DNA of 26,151 nucleotides from Hypsibius dujardini (lineage: Eukaryota > Tardigrada > Eutardigrada > Parachela > Hypsibiidae), in assembly GCA_001579985.1 (NCBI GenBank), contig LRSR01002906.1, positions 1-26,151 on the forward strand, given 5' to 3'. Under the pieces are notes generated by a model. That model had not been told where the DNA came from. It saw only the letters and a program-made list of their open reading frames with translations, and did no database searches. Position numbers and translations under genes: made by a program. Below, piece after piece: positions 1 to 9,053 of the stretch (position 1 is its first letter; each line of letters opens with the position of its first letter).

Positions 1-1001
1 AGCATGGAGTGGAGCTACTGTAAGTGTACTTTCCAAATAACCATGCGCATAGCTTTCCAGTCAGTGACCCTCAGCTCCGCCCCCTAACCCCCAAAAAATT
101 GGCTTATGCCAATCAATGCGAAACCAAATTCTGTAAGAGACAATATAAACAAAAGTTCTTTTCAATGACTGGACCAGAAACATTACGTCGGAAACAGGAT
201 TAACTGCAGTACAAATATCAATTGATTGATTGACTGTATCAATCGATTCCTCGTCCTCCTCGTAGTAGTCTACTAGTGTATTAGTCTTACACAGACGAAC
301 ACAGGCAACAGATACCTAGTACAATTTTGAATGTTCTCCGTAAGGAGATCGTCAGCGACAACCATGCAGACAAATTGAAAAAGCATCGGAACGTCGCAAT
401 AAAAACGGGAAAGGGAAATGACCACGGAGAAGTAAAATCGAACACGAACTGCGCAGGAAAACAACGACATCATTTCGCAAAAAAACGTGACGGCATTTTC
501 TGGCGCCTTACCTCCGGGATCCATGCATGCCGCACGTTCTCCAGACTGTCGGGGTTGTCGATGGCGAAGCATACAAGGACCACGTCCGTGTTGGGGTAAC
601 AGAGAGGCCGTAATCTGTCGAACTCCTCCTGCCCCGCTGTGTCCCACAACATCAGCTCCACCTACACGGCGAAACAAAGCTTATCACCACTCTCTAATCA
701 CCGCGGGCGCATCTTCTTGAATGATTAATCCGCTGCATTTATTCGCCCTAGAGCGTATTTACAATCTTTCCGTCGACCTCCAACGACGTCGCCATGTTCT
801 CAAACACTGTGGGGATATAAGCCTCCGGGAACTCGTCTTTACCGAACCGATACAGCAGAGAGGTCTTCCCACAAGCTCCATCGCCCACCTAAAAAAACGT
901 ATTAGCGATAATTAACAAGCTAATAAAAACGTTATGTGTCCGTGTTTCGGCATACATACAACAATGACTTTCTTTCGCGATGCTGCACGATCCTCCGTCA
1001 T
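1..1001 (-). CDS. Rho-family small GTPase, 5' part (gene continues past left edge)
   Basis: This is a membrane-linked molecular switch of the Rho type. Three exons are clear: 1001-960, 888-763 and 661-512, joined in phase 0 with donors gtatgt, gtaaat and gtaagg. Exon 1 gives the start [14 protein letters not shown]. Exon 2 gives the P-loop GDGACGKT (residues 16-23) and switch I YIPTVFEN (38-45). Exon 3 gives DTAGQ (63-67), the Rho-typical [12 protein letters not shown] and ...[14 protein letters not shown]. The Rho insert region, the CAAX box and the TKxD/NKxD and SAK motifs are not in the window. A 20-nt exon at 335-316 (reading NIQNCT) and an exon beginning at 17 would continue the frame, but they are tentative. 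The ATG lies just left of a long divergent intergenic region shared with the CCHC gene. The effector loop has Met where RhoA has Tyr (FENM versus FENY), so it is Rho-like rather than a clear RhoA orthologue. Confidence 0.85.
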
Positions 1002-1570
1002 GACTTGTTAGGTGGTATCTAATGTTGACTATGCGAAGAAGAATCTACGAGATACGACGTGTTTCAGATGAGACGTCCGTTTCCGCTTGTTAAAAGATGA
1101 CAGATCGGTTGGAATAAGTTGTCTCCCGCCAGCCCACACCTCGAAAAATGCGAAAAATGTAAACTCTCGACTCTCGTACGCGAAGAATGATGATCCGATT
1201 ACAGAGTTGATGCTAGAGCGCCTGAATGAACAGGCACCCCGCCGTCGCCGGTCTCTCTAAAACAGGTAGGGTAGTACCAAGACACACATTCCGGTTTCGA
1301 AAAATGTACTCTCTCAACACTTGTTTAGCAATAACTTTTCACTTCATATCGCCCTGTAACAGCACGGCTGAATGAATCGTACGAGAGTACAATTCGTCGT
1401 TTAATGTCGTGGTCTCCCATCGGCATGCTCGACTGTTTAATCGTCATTTCCGCGGGGTCTCGCGCTTGCCGGCACGGGGGACGGATTAGCAGACGGAAAT
1501 TTAAGACTTTGAAACCACCCCCACGTAAACATTCGGTATGACTAAACGTGTACGTTATCTGCGTAGGACG

Positions 1571-1680
1571 GAGAGAGAGAGAGAGGCACACAACAGTGGG
1601 ATGAAGATGAGATACAACAGACGCCTCACTGTGTTGACGGGGTCTCTGGCCGCAGGCCGGGCTCTCTCTCTCTCTCTCTC
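1571..1680. repeat. Inverted (GA)n / (CT)n dinucleotide tracts
   Basis: A (GA)7 tract at 1571-1585 is followed about 75 bases later by a roughly 19-base CT tract at 1662-1680. The two are complementary and could pair. GA/CT tracts near animal promoters can also bind GAGA-type factors; that role is inference here. Confidence 0.7.
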
Positions 1681-2194
1681 CCGGAAAAAGTGTGACTGAT
1701 CTTATTTGCATAGCTGCACTTGGCCCGCGCACTTCATTCAGTCCGATCTATCTCGCGCCCACGGATAGACCGTCACGTAGTTATAAGGGAGAATCAATTC
1801 CGACATCCAGACAGCTATTATCAACCAATTTGGCTCACAGCACCATTCAATAATGGAGATTCATCGGTCTGCAAGGAGGGGTTAATTTCCGAAGTTCAAA
1901 ACATCAGTTCAGTGGAGATTTTAGGATGAACGGGGAATAGCGCCAGCTGAAGAAGCTGTTTATGAAAGCCAGCTGGTGGCGCCACCACTATATCGCTAAT
2001 TGCTGAGTGGCTCAAGCAATAAATAATGGTTCAGTACTAGTAATTTAAACCATTCCAGATTTGTCAGTTAATGCATTTTATTGGTTTGATCGACTCTAGT
2101 TGCGTGGTTTTTGAATTTTTCGGACTCCATGATTTAGGCTGCAGTAGCCGCAGGTTCTGCATGTCGTTAGATAAAATACACACGTTATTGCCTC

Positions 2195-2211
2195 GATTGA
2201 TTGATTGATTG
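2195..2211. repeat. (GATT)4 microsatellite
   Basis: Four perfect GATT units plus a G. Similar GATTGATT motifs recur elsewhere in the window, at 224-231, 9933-9950, 9988-9995, 13530-13538, 20193-20200 and 24851-24858, and in reverse orientation around 25730-25795. Confidence 0.8.
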
Positions 2212-2398
2212 TGGCCTTCAGTTATTGAGCCATAAATTGTCGCCAATCTGAGCCTCGCATGACAAATGACGGATTCAGCAGCATTCAGCATTTATTCGGC
2301 AATTTCAATTTCTCCAAATTTCGGACACGTCGAGAAAAAAAAATCATTTTTAGCAGGTCTCTAGAAGGTAGAAAGAAGGTGTGGCTGGTTCTTCAACC

Positions 2399-2430
2399 TG
2401 ATTGGCCGTTACGTGGTCCACGCCCATAAA
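2399..2430 (+). promoter_or_regulatory. Candidate core/proximal promoter of the CCHC gene
   Basis: An inverted CCAAT box (TGATTGG, 2399-2405) is followed by an 11-bp palindrome CGTGGTCCACG (2412-2422) and a TATA-like CATAAA (2425-2430). The block sits about 235 bases upstream of the start codon, leaving room for a 5' UTR of about 200 nt. It is recognised by motif only; the transcription start was not located. Confidence 0.35.
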
Positions 2431-2664
2431 GGCACGGCTTAATGTTCAATCGGTTCAGCCATGCGGCATAAACTGAACTGAGTGAACTCAATCATCACAG
2501 TTTCTAAAATTTTCACCGGGAAATTTTGTATGAGTTCGCTGGTCGTGTAGTGCATGTTTCATTTTTGGTTCTCGGCTCGCGTGCGGACTTCTCTGGTGTT
2601 GGTTTCTCGGTCCTTTCCGGTGGTGAAATTTGAGGAGTTTTTTCCATCCAACTCAACTGCAATC

Positions 2665-3907
2665 ATGTGTAAGTGCCCAATATTACAGGGGAGAAACGAT
2701 TTCGCCAGCGACCTCCTGCACGGGGAGTTCCCCCACACGGCTCTGATCGAAATTTGCTTTTGCAGCGTACGGTGGCCAAGGCGGTGGACGCTCTTATGGA
2801 GGCGGTGGTGGAGACCGAAGGTAAGTCAGAGGATGTTGTTCCGACAAGGGAGGCAGCAGAAAAATGGGGAAGTCCTCTTAGAAGGATATTTTTCACGTCG
2901 AAGAGCTCCCTGACTATTTCCCGATTTTCCTGCCGTTTTTAGCCTTGTTGCGCAATCTTGAAGTTGAAGATTTTAATTTTTGTTAAGTTGCTTGGCTCGC
3001 AAAAGTTAACGCTTAAATAATTCACTTGCAGTTACATACCTGAAACTTATTACTTGACTCGAGGAAATTAGTTTCTTTTAAAACTGTTTCCTAACGATTC
3101 GTACGCAGTTTCCATACGGTTTCTCGCAGAGTATTCACTAACTTAAGCTATCTTTTTCATTTCAGCTGCTACAAGTGCGGAAAGCCCGGTACGAAAGTAG
3201 ATCTCATGATTTTCTGGAATATTTTTGCTGATTTATTTTTACCTTCTGTAGGGCATATTAGCCGGGATTGTACAGAGGCTGGAGGTGGCGGCGGCGGTGG
3301 TTACGGTGGTGGTGGTTATGGAGGTGGTGGCGGCGGTTATGGTGGTGGACGTTCCGGCGGCGGTGGCGGCGGAAACTGTTTCAAGTGTGGCCAGGTAAGA
3401 GCGGATGGAATTTTTTCTCTTAAGTTGTGCTGATTTTCTTTGCCGTTTCATTTCTGTTCATGACTTTTTCCCCTTCGTACAGCCCGGCCACTTTTCCCGT
3501 GAGTGTACCCAAGAAGGTGCCGGAGGTGGTGGTGGTTATGGAGGCGGTGGCGGTGGCGACCGGACATGCTACAAGTAAGTACTTTTGGTTGGCTGCTTGA
3601 TTAACGATAATAATACGTAGAAAGTGTGCGTTGATGGTTGATTGAACCTGTGGTATTAGTTCATATTCGTGCCTTAAAGTAGATATGACACATAGAGGTG
3701 AATGTTCTACGTAGAAACTGTTTTGAAGTCTACCATCTGCGTTGTTTACGATTACTTCGTCCATTTAGGTGCGGAAAGCCCGGACACATCAGCCGTGACT
3801 GCACCGAAGGCGGCGGCGGTGGTGGTGGACGAGGAGGAGATCGCAACTGCTACAAGTGCGGGCAACCCGGCCATATTTCGCGCGACTGCACCAACGGCGG
3901 CAACTAG
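2665..3907 (+). CDS. Glycine-rich CCHC zinc-knuckle protein (CNBP/ZCCHC type)
   Basis: Predicted single-stranded nucleic-acid-binding protein. Exons are 2665-2668, 2766-2820, 3166-3188, 3252-3394, 3483-3574 and 3769-3907, total 456 nt, 151 aa. The start exon is only ATGT; the next exon completes ATG TCG TAC (MSYGGQGGG). Four C-X2-C-X4-H-X4-C knuckles are complete: residues 21-34 ([14 protein letters not shown]), 70-83, 104-117 and 133-146. They are linked by Gly/Tyr/Arg spacers rich in GGGGYGGG and RGG-like segments, as in plant and invertebrate Gly-rich CCHC proteins. Vertebrate CNBP has seven knuckles and one RGG box, so this is a shorter relative and orthology is not certain. Known family members bind RNA or G-rich single-stranded DNA and affect translation; the same role is inferred here. 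Three knuckles are cut by introns at different positions. Confidence 0.92.
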
Positions 3908-4747
3908 AGCGCCCGTCCGTTCAACCACATCGTAGACACCCATCGCGCGAGCAGCAAGAGACTACACACCTTTTTTTACACATTTGGCATTACGGGATTT
4001 TTAGACACTGCTGTGGCAAGAGCTTTGATGTGGCGGTTTCTCATTCCGTGTGTTCAATTCTGTTTCAAAACAGCTCATTCGTTGGGGGTGTAATCCGTTT
4101 CCTTTCTTATTAATTAATACGTAGTTGGGGGTTGTTAACGTGTTCTCTTTGGTCGGCCTTTCTTCTGTGTAATATCGGTGGATTGTGCAATCCTGGTCAG
4201 CAATTCTAAAAGCGTTTTGTCGGACACGAAAATACTTCTGCATGTGGTGCGCTTTCGCTCTGCTGAGTTCTCCTAGGGTGTAGAGAATAAGTCAATTCTT
4301 GTGCTTCTGCACAATGGAATTGAAAATTCCATGGTACGATGGAAAACAGAAATACAGGATCGTGGAGTTTTTGCAATTTGTTGAACAATTGGAAGAGTGT
4401 AGAAGTAAATACTGAGTGATTAGTAGTCTTGTGCTTCAGGTAGAAAAAATGATATTTTGTTTAAGTTGAAGAGTTGTCCCTACTACCGTTTAAACCAATA
4501 TTTTTTAGGCAAGAACTGAACAGGAAAACTGAAGGATGAAAACGGGGAATCCAAATCCAATTCGTGGATCCACAGATTTTCGATTTCCAAAATCCAGAAA
4601 ATTCAGGATGGTCATTTGGATTCGTGAATTTTCCAATTCCATGGATTTGGTGGATGGCAGTTGATAGTTTCACTAGTTCATTGACTGTTTCGTCGCCAAT
4701 TAATTGCAAAAGGTCAGATTGAATATATCAATAAAAAACGCAGAACA
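3908..4747. other. 3' UTR/intergenic region between convergent CCHC and PTP genes
   Basis: No gene seen. It should hold the 3' UTR of the CCHC gene (+) and of the PTP gene (-). Part of it (about 4545-4660) is made of related AATCCAAATCC / GGATTTGG segments in both orientations, which could fold imperfectly. Confidence 0.6.
4730..4735 (+). terminator. AATAAA polyadenylation signal, probably of the CCHC gene
   Basis: The first canonical AATAAA on the + strand after the CCHC stop codon at 3907, implying a 3' UTR of about 840 nt. It ends only 12 bases before the PTP stop codon on the opposite strand, so the two transcripts may overlap tail to tail. Confidence 0.4.
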
Positions 4748-7332
4748 CTATGTTAGCGTATCTTCCCGGAAGCGATAAGCTAGAGAAATAGCAATCACGC
4801 CGATGACAAGAGATGTCCCAGCAATGACCATCCAAGGTTTGCAGCTTCGGTTAGCAACTCGTTCTACTTCTTCTTGCTTTCGCTTTATGGCTTCGACCTT
4901 TTGACGCAGCTGTTCCGACCGGTCCTTGCGCTGTTGCCGCAGTGCAGCATCTCTGGACAAGAAAAAGAGCATAACGTAAACAGCTTGCGAAGAGAATGTC
5001 TTTATTCTCTGACGTGCTTCGCCCTTGATTGACTGATTAAATTTTTTCTGAGTTCTCTGAGCTATTTTCCACAGCAAGGTATTAATTTACTGTTGTCGTT
5101 TTGGTTGTGTGTGTTTTGCCGGCAGATAGCAACTAGTAATAAGACTCAAAGAAGAAGATGAAGAAAAAGGATAAAATCTTGGCACACACACACATCAAAC
5201 ACTTTCAGTGGGGTGAAAGCAAAATCACAATAAGGAACCCAAAACTAGAGGAAGCACCACTTCCGCAAACGAAAACAGGGGCGAAAATAAGCCCCCAAGC
5301 CGAACCGGTCGCTCAGTACCTTGCCTGCTGGTCGGTTTGAGCCGGAATGCCGTCCACAACGCCGTCGGGGACATGAACAACAGAGGGTACCACCGAAAAA
5401 GCGCTCATCGAACCATCGCCCCCCAACAGGCCGTGTGCGGTTTGGGATGCTGCTGCAGACTCGGACATGGGGAGCAGCTGAATTTTGCATGTTTCTACGT
5501 CAACTTTTTGGCGTTTTCCATTGAGGAGGGCGTCTTGCACGTCCATCGAGGAGGTTCTGCCGTCTTGCCGTAGTAGTTCCCGTCGTGGCGAGCCAGTATC
5601 GGGGAGCAGTGTCGCTATGGCACTGTCCGGCTCCGGATGATTCTATATGCAAACAAAATGTGAGTCATCTTTAGACACAATTGCGTGACGTGGTTGGGTA
5701 TGTATGGGTGACTATTCATCCGATGTGGGCTTCCTCCTCATAAGGGGGCAGGATATTGTTAAACAAACCAGTTAAAACAAACCGGCACGCACAATGGGCA
5801 AAGACACGGGACGATGGTTCATCGATGGGCTGGCAGCAGGAGTCTGTATAGAAATACGCTTCTTTCCCTTGATGATGGCCTGGTAGCAAAACCGCAACTG
5901 CTCATATGTTTGCACAAAGCCCATCCGCTTTTCGCGTAATTCTAGGAGCTTTTGCGGTATATCCACCATACGATAGAGTGCCAACTGCAGAGCAGAGCAA
6001 GTCAACATTAGGGCCGCTTTTACGATAATATAGCAATGGCAAACAAGCGAGCCTGCGCTGCAGCCACGAATAAGACATCATTACCAGGGCGAGGCATACG
6101 TCGACCAGCACAAACGTGCCGGTCCTTCCGATCCCTACAGTGGAGGAAGAAATGTTGAACGAAGGAAAGCAGGGCGCCTTGTTATTATACACTCATAATA
6201 AAGCGCGATCGCATACCTGCCGTACAGTGGACTGTCACCGGGTCGCACTCTTGCTGGTTAGGCTTGACGTCGAAGCATCCGGACTGACGTACAGCAAAGA
6301 GAAAGTCGAGAAATTCATCGGGGCATTGCGGCACGCCAAAATCCGGCCAGTGGGTGAAGTGGAACTGCGCTATCGTGCGTTCTTCCGCCTGCGGGTCTTC
6401 GTGGTCTTTTCTCCGGCGGGAGAGCTTGAGGGTGCGAACGATGAAAACGGGATTTTCCACTTGGGTAGTCAGAGTGACGGTCAATTCGTGACATTGATCG
6501 GAATCGTCGAATGTCAGGGACGCACCCAAATCCTGAGGCCAGTACGCTGCACATGTTGGCTATAAACCGTTCAAGTCTTGCATCAGCAATCTAAATTGCT
6601 ACTAGGAGGAAGAAGTAACATTTCTAATGAGTAACGTACCATTCCTTTCTCGATGAGGCTGTTTAGCATAACGATGGCTGGACTGTTATGCGTCCAGATC
6701 ATTTCCCATAAATGTCCTACGGTGCTGGTCAACGGGCCCTGCAATTTATGACGATCAAATACTAGTAAACAAGCGGGTTAATATTTATAAATTAAACCTG
6801 ACGAAACTATAGCCGAACTGAACTTGTCAAGCAATCAATAAACAAACCCAAAATCAAGCAATCAACCAAAAAAGCACTCAACGGGCGAAGGTTTGATAAT
6901 CGTTCAATCAAAACATACCTGAGAGCAAATGTAGGATCGCCTCGCGTCGGGAACTTGTACGAAGCTGGCGTTGATGTAATCAGAAGAATTTTTCGAGCAT
7001 GGCTGAAGCAAAACTCGCGTTTGATCATCTGTAAAGGGGAAAGCAAATCGAAACAGTTGACGAAGTTCAAAAAATTCTTGCTACACAAACGCATACAGGG
7101 AAGCACGTCCCGAAAACGGTTCCGCAATTTGCTTTCAGCCTTCTTGGCCTCCTCCGTCGTGAACTCGGCTGTCTGTTTTTCGCCCTTTGTTTTAAGCTCC
7201 TACCAGAAAACCCCCATTAATCAATGAGGGCGAGAATAGTACGAAGACAAGCAGAATAATACGCAGTACCGCAAAAATCTTTTGCCATCGCGAATTAGTC
7301 TCGATGTCCTCGTACTGCTCGTCGATGGACAT
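4748..7332 (-). CDS. Non-receptor protein tyrosine phosphatase, PTPN1/PTPN2-like, tail-anchored
   Basis: Hydrolyses phosphotyrosine on proteins, probably at the ER face. Exons are 7332-7270, 7199-7097, 7028-6919, 6738-6640, 6559-6217, 6134-6085, 5984-5793, 5642-5320 and 4952-4748: 1488 nt, 495 aa. The start MSIDEQYEDIE aligns with the PTP1B N terminus. Catalytic features are complete: substrate-loop DYINAS (72-77), WPD loop HWPDFGVP with Asp198, signature HCTAGIGRTG with Cys237 and Arg243, and Q-loop QTYEQLRF. A variable linker follows (about 305-428), then a basic, Lys/Arg/Glu/Gln-rich helical stretch and a hydrophobic segment WMVIAGTSLVIGVIAISLAY just before the C-terminal REDTLT. This layout matches PTP1B/TCPTP, whose C-terminal anchors hold them in the ER. 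The pTyr-loop reads NRFRD where PTP1B has NRYRD. The junction after exon 7 (donor gtgcgt) was chosen because it keeps phase. Confidence 0.93.
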
Positions 7333-7484
7333 TTTCTTCAGTTTCCGGAGAGTGGGAGTAGAGGAGGAGTCCTTATCACGCCACAAGGATGGAAAGCACT
7401 GCATAAATTGTTGTTGTCACGTTAAGAAAACAGCTCCTCCAAGAAAAGACGTTGCCCACGGTATCGCTCCTGAAAATCCCGCAA

Positions 7485-7604
7485 TAACAGCTCTGGCACC
7501 AAATTCAGTAACAGGTCTTGCACCAAATTCAATAACAGCTCTTATACCAAATTCAATAACAGCTCTTATACCAAATTCAATAACAGCTCTAGCACCAAAT
7601 TTGG
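7485..7604. repeat. 24-bp minisatellite, five copies
   Basis: Five tandem 24-base units at 7485, 7509, 7533, 7557 and 7581; units 3 and 4 are identical and the others differ by a few bases. The unit length is a multiple of three, so an open frame repeats in phase on both strands (ITALxPNS on +, EFGxRAVI on -). It lies upstream of the PTP start codon, in its probable 5' UTR, promoter or a 5' intron. Nothing else supports either frame as a protein. Confidence 0.9.
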
Positions 7605-7773
7605 GGTACGTCAACGGGAAAATGTTAGAGCTAAAAGGATGTGATTAAAATCAGCAGAGTCGTACCGCACGCACGAATGAGAAGATTGAATGAAGAATTT
7701 TAAATGATCGAATGACAAATTATGAGAGAAAATTGCCCCGTGTAGTTCTCTTCTTTTTTTCGTCACAACTTAC

Positions 7774-8010
7774 CAATAACCGCTCCGGTCGTTTTCGCCA
7801 AAACAGTTTGATCAGCTGCTTGGCATCGGAAAAACCACTACCAGAAGCCTTCTGCTCAAATATATCGCAGACCAAAAAAGCTTCAAGACACTCAAAATCT
7901 GCCACTGACTCGCGGGATGAATTTCCTCCTGACTCACAAATCCCAAGTAAAACCCAAGGAGAATTCCAGTCCGTGAAATAAGCGATCCGACTTCTAAACT
8001 TCGAGGCGAA
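7774..8010 (-). other. Possible upstream coding exon (N-terminal extension of the PTP gene?)
   Basis: A 79-codon open stretch without an ATG ends exactly at a consensus donor, gtaagt at 7773, after the residues WRKRPERLL. A matching phase-0 acceptor (tttatgcag, 7407-7399) would join it to 7398-7333, which reads CFPSLWRDKDSSSTPTLRKL and runs in frame into the PTP start at 7332. That would give a PTP isoform with an N-terminal extension. A start codon would have to come from a still more distal exon, and the left boundary of this exon is unclear. I recognise no domain in it. It may equally be a chance ORF. Confidence 0.25.
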
Positions 8011-9053
8011 TTATAAAATGTTCAACTTTTAACTCATAAGGGACGATAACTTTTCTGGAAACCCACACCCGCACGTTCCCGAACTTCCCAAAACTTCGCC
8101 TTAATATTCCCAAAAAGTCTAAAGTTCGCGGCAGACAAGATCCAGGTGTCTCCGGGGCCTAAAACATACGGCCTGGGGGGACTAGATCGCAGAAATTCGT
8201 ATAATAAATTTCTTGGAAAAACTCTGTGAACAACTGCCATACAGCTGTACATTAGAATGAGGGGGCTGTACATTCAGCCAATCTGACGAATCCGTGGCCA
8301 GCTTCCCGGAACTACCTCTGACGTCAATCGTCAGACTGGGGGGAGACGTTTGGGCAGTAAATACTAGAAAGTAAAGAAGACCTTTAGTTACTTTTATTTT
8401 ATTTGTTATTTGTTATTGGGAACCGCTGACCAGGGCTCATGTACTAGAGGACTTTATATTATTCCAAGTTAGAACTACAGCAAAAAACAGTGTATGTTAC
8501 AATATAGCTTCCCCCCTCATTCATCGCTCGCTCGCTATGATTGTCCAATGCCCAAATTTCGGACCCTCGTTTTTAATAAATAAGAACAAGTTTCGTACTC
8601 CCTAAATTCCGATTTTTGCACATAGAAGCTGCATGCCTTTCTTGTCCAAGCAATAATTAATAGCCATACAAAGTTCGAGCGTGTGGGATGGTTTTTTTAA
8701 TTTAAGCCCCACAGGGGCGTGGTTTATTGGCCAGACCCTACATGTACCGGTACTGTGTGCTCACATGGCCGAAAATATGGAACTGATCGAGTTCCAATTT
8801 GCATCACAGGCAAATAGAGAGTAGGAGTAACCCCTACTGCTGTCATACTGCTCGGTGGGTTATTCGAGTATCAGTTCATGGTTTTGGCCATGTGTTTCAT
8901 ACTCATGTACTCGTATGCATACTGTAGAATTTAGAAATCCATTTGACTTCTTTGTTGTCCTCGATTTTCGTTGCATTTAATGAATTTCACTTTATTCCCC
9001 TTTGTACCAGTACTGCTACTTCGGGGTTGGAACACTGCCACTTTGCATTGATT
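8011..9053. other. Divergent intergenic region between PTP and CABIN1 homologue
   Basis: No convincing gene. A minus-strand ORF at 8034-8273 has no clean splice phase with its neighbours. A possible acceptor (tttgtaccag, ending at 9010) could mark a 5' UTR intron of the CABIN1 homologue. No TATA box was singled out. Confidence 0.5.

Larger units (their letters stand above)
1002..2398. other. Divergent intergenic region between Rho GTPase and CCHC gene
   Basis: No ORF here resembles a known family or is bounded by convincing splice sites. It holds the 5' side of the Rho gene and, further right, that of the CCHC gene. The only structure seen is simple-sequence tracts, listed separately. Confidence 0.6.

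Noticed and set aside
1571-1680. GA/CT inverted tracts as a functional hairpin or ncRNA
   Set aside because: Short dinucleotide tracts are common and no transcript boundary or conserved loop is visible; recorded only as a repeat.
7304-7648. Plus-strand ORF with five ITALxPNS repeats
   Set aside because: It overlaps PTP exon 1 on the opposite strand, and its regular part is only the 24-bp minisatellite; there is no signal peptide or domain.
8034-8273. Minus-strand ORF (MAVVHRVFPRN...) as a first exon of the PTP gene
   Set aside because: No donor in it matches the phase of the better acceptor upstream of the candidate exon at 7774-8010; joining needs a weak site pair.
8943-9053. Upstream in-frame extension of the CABIN1 start (TTG at 8943)
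   Set aside because: It has no ATG; the first in-frame ATG is 9054, and a possible 5' UTR acceptor lies in between.
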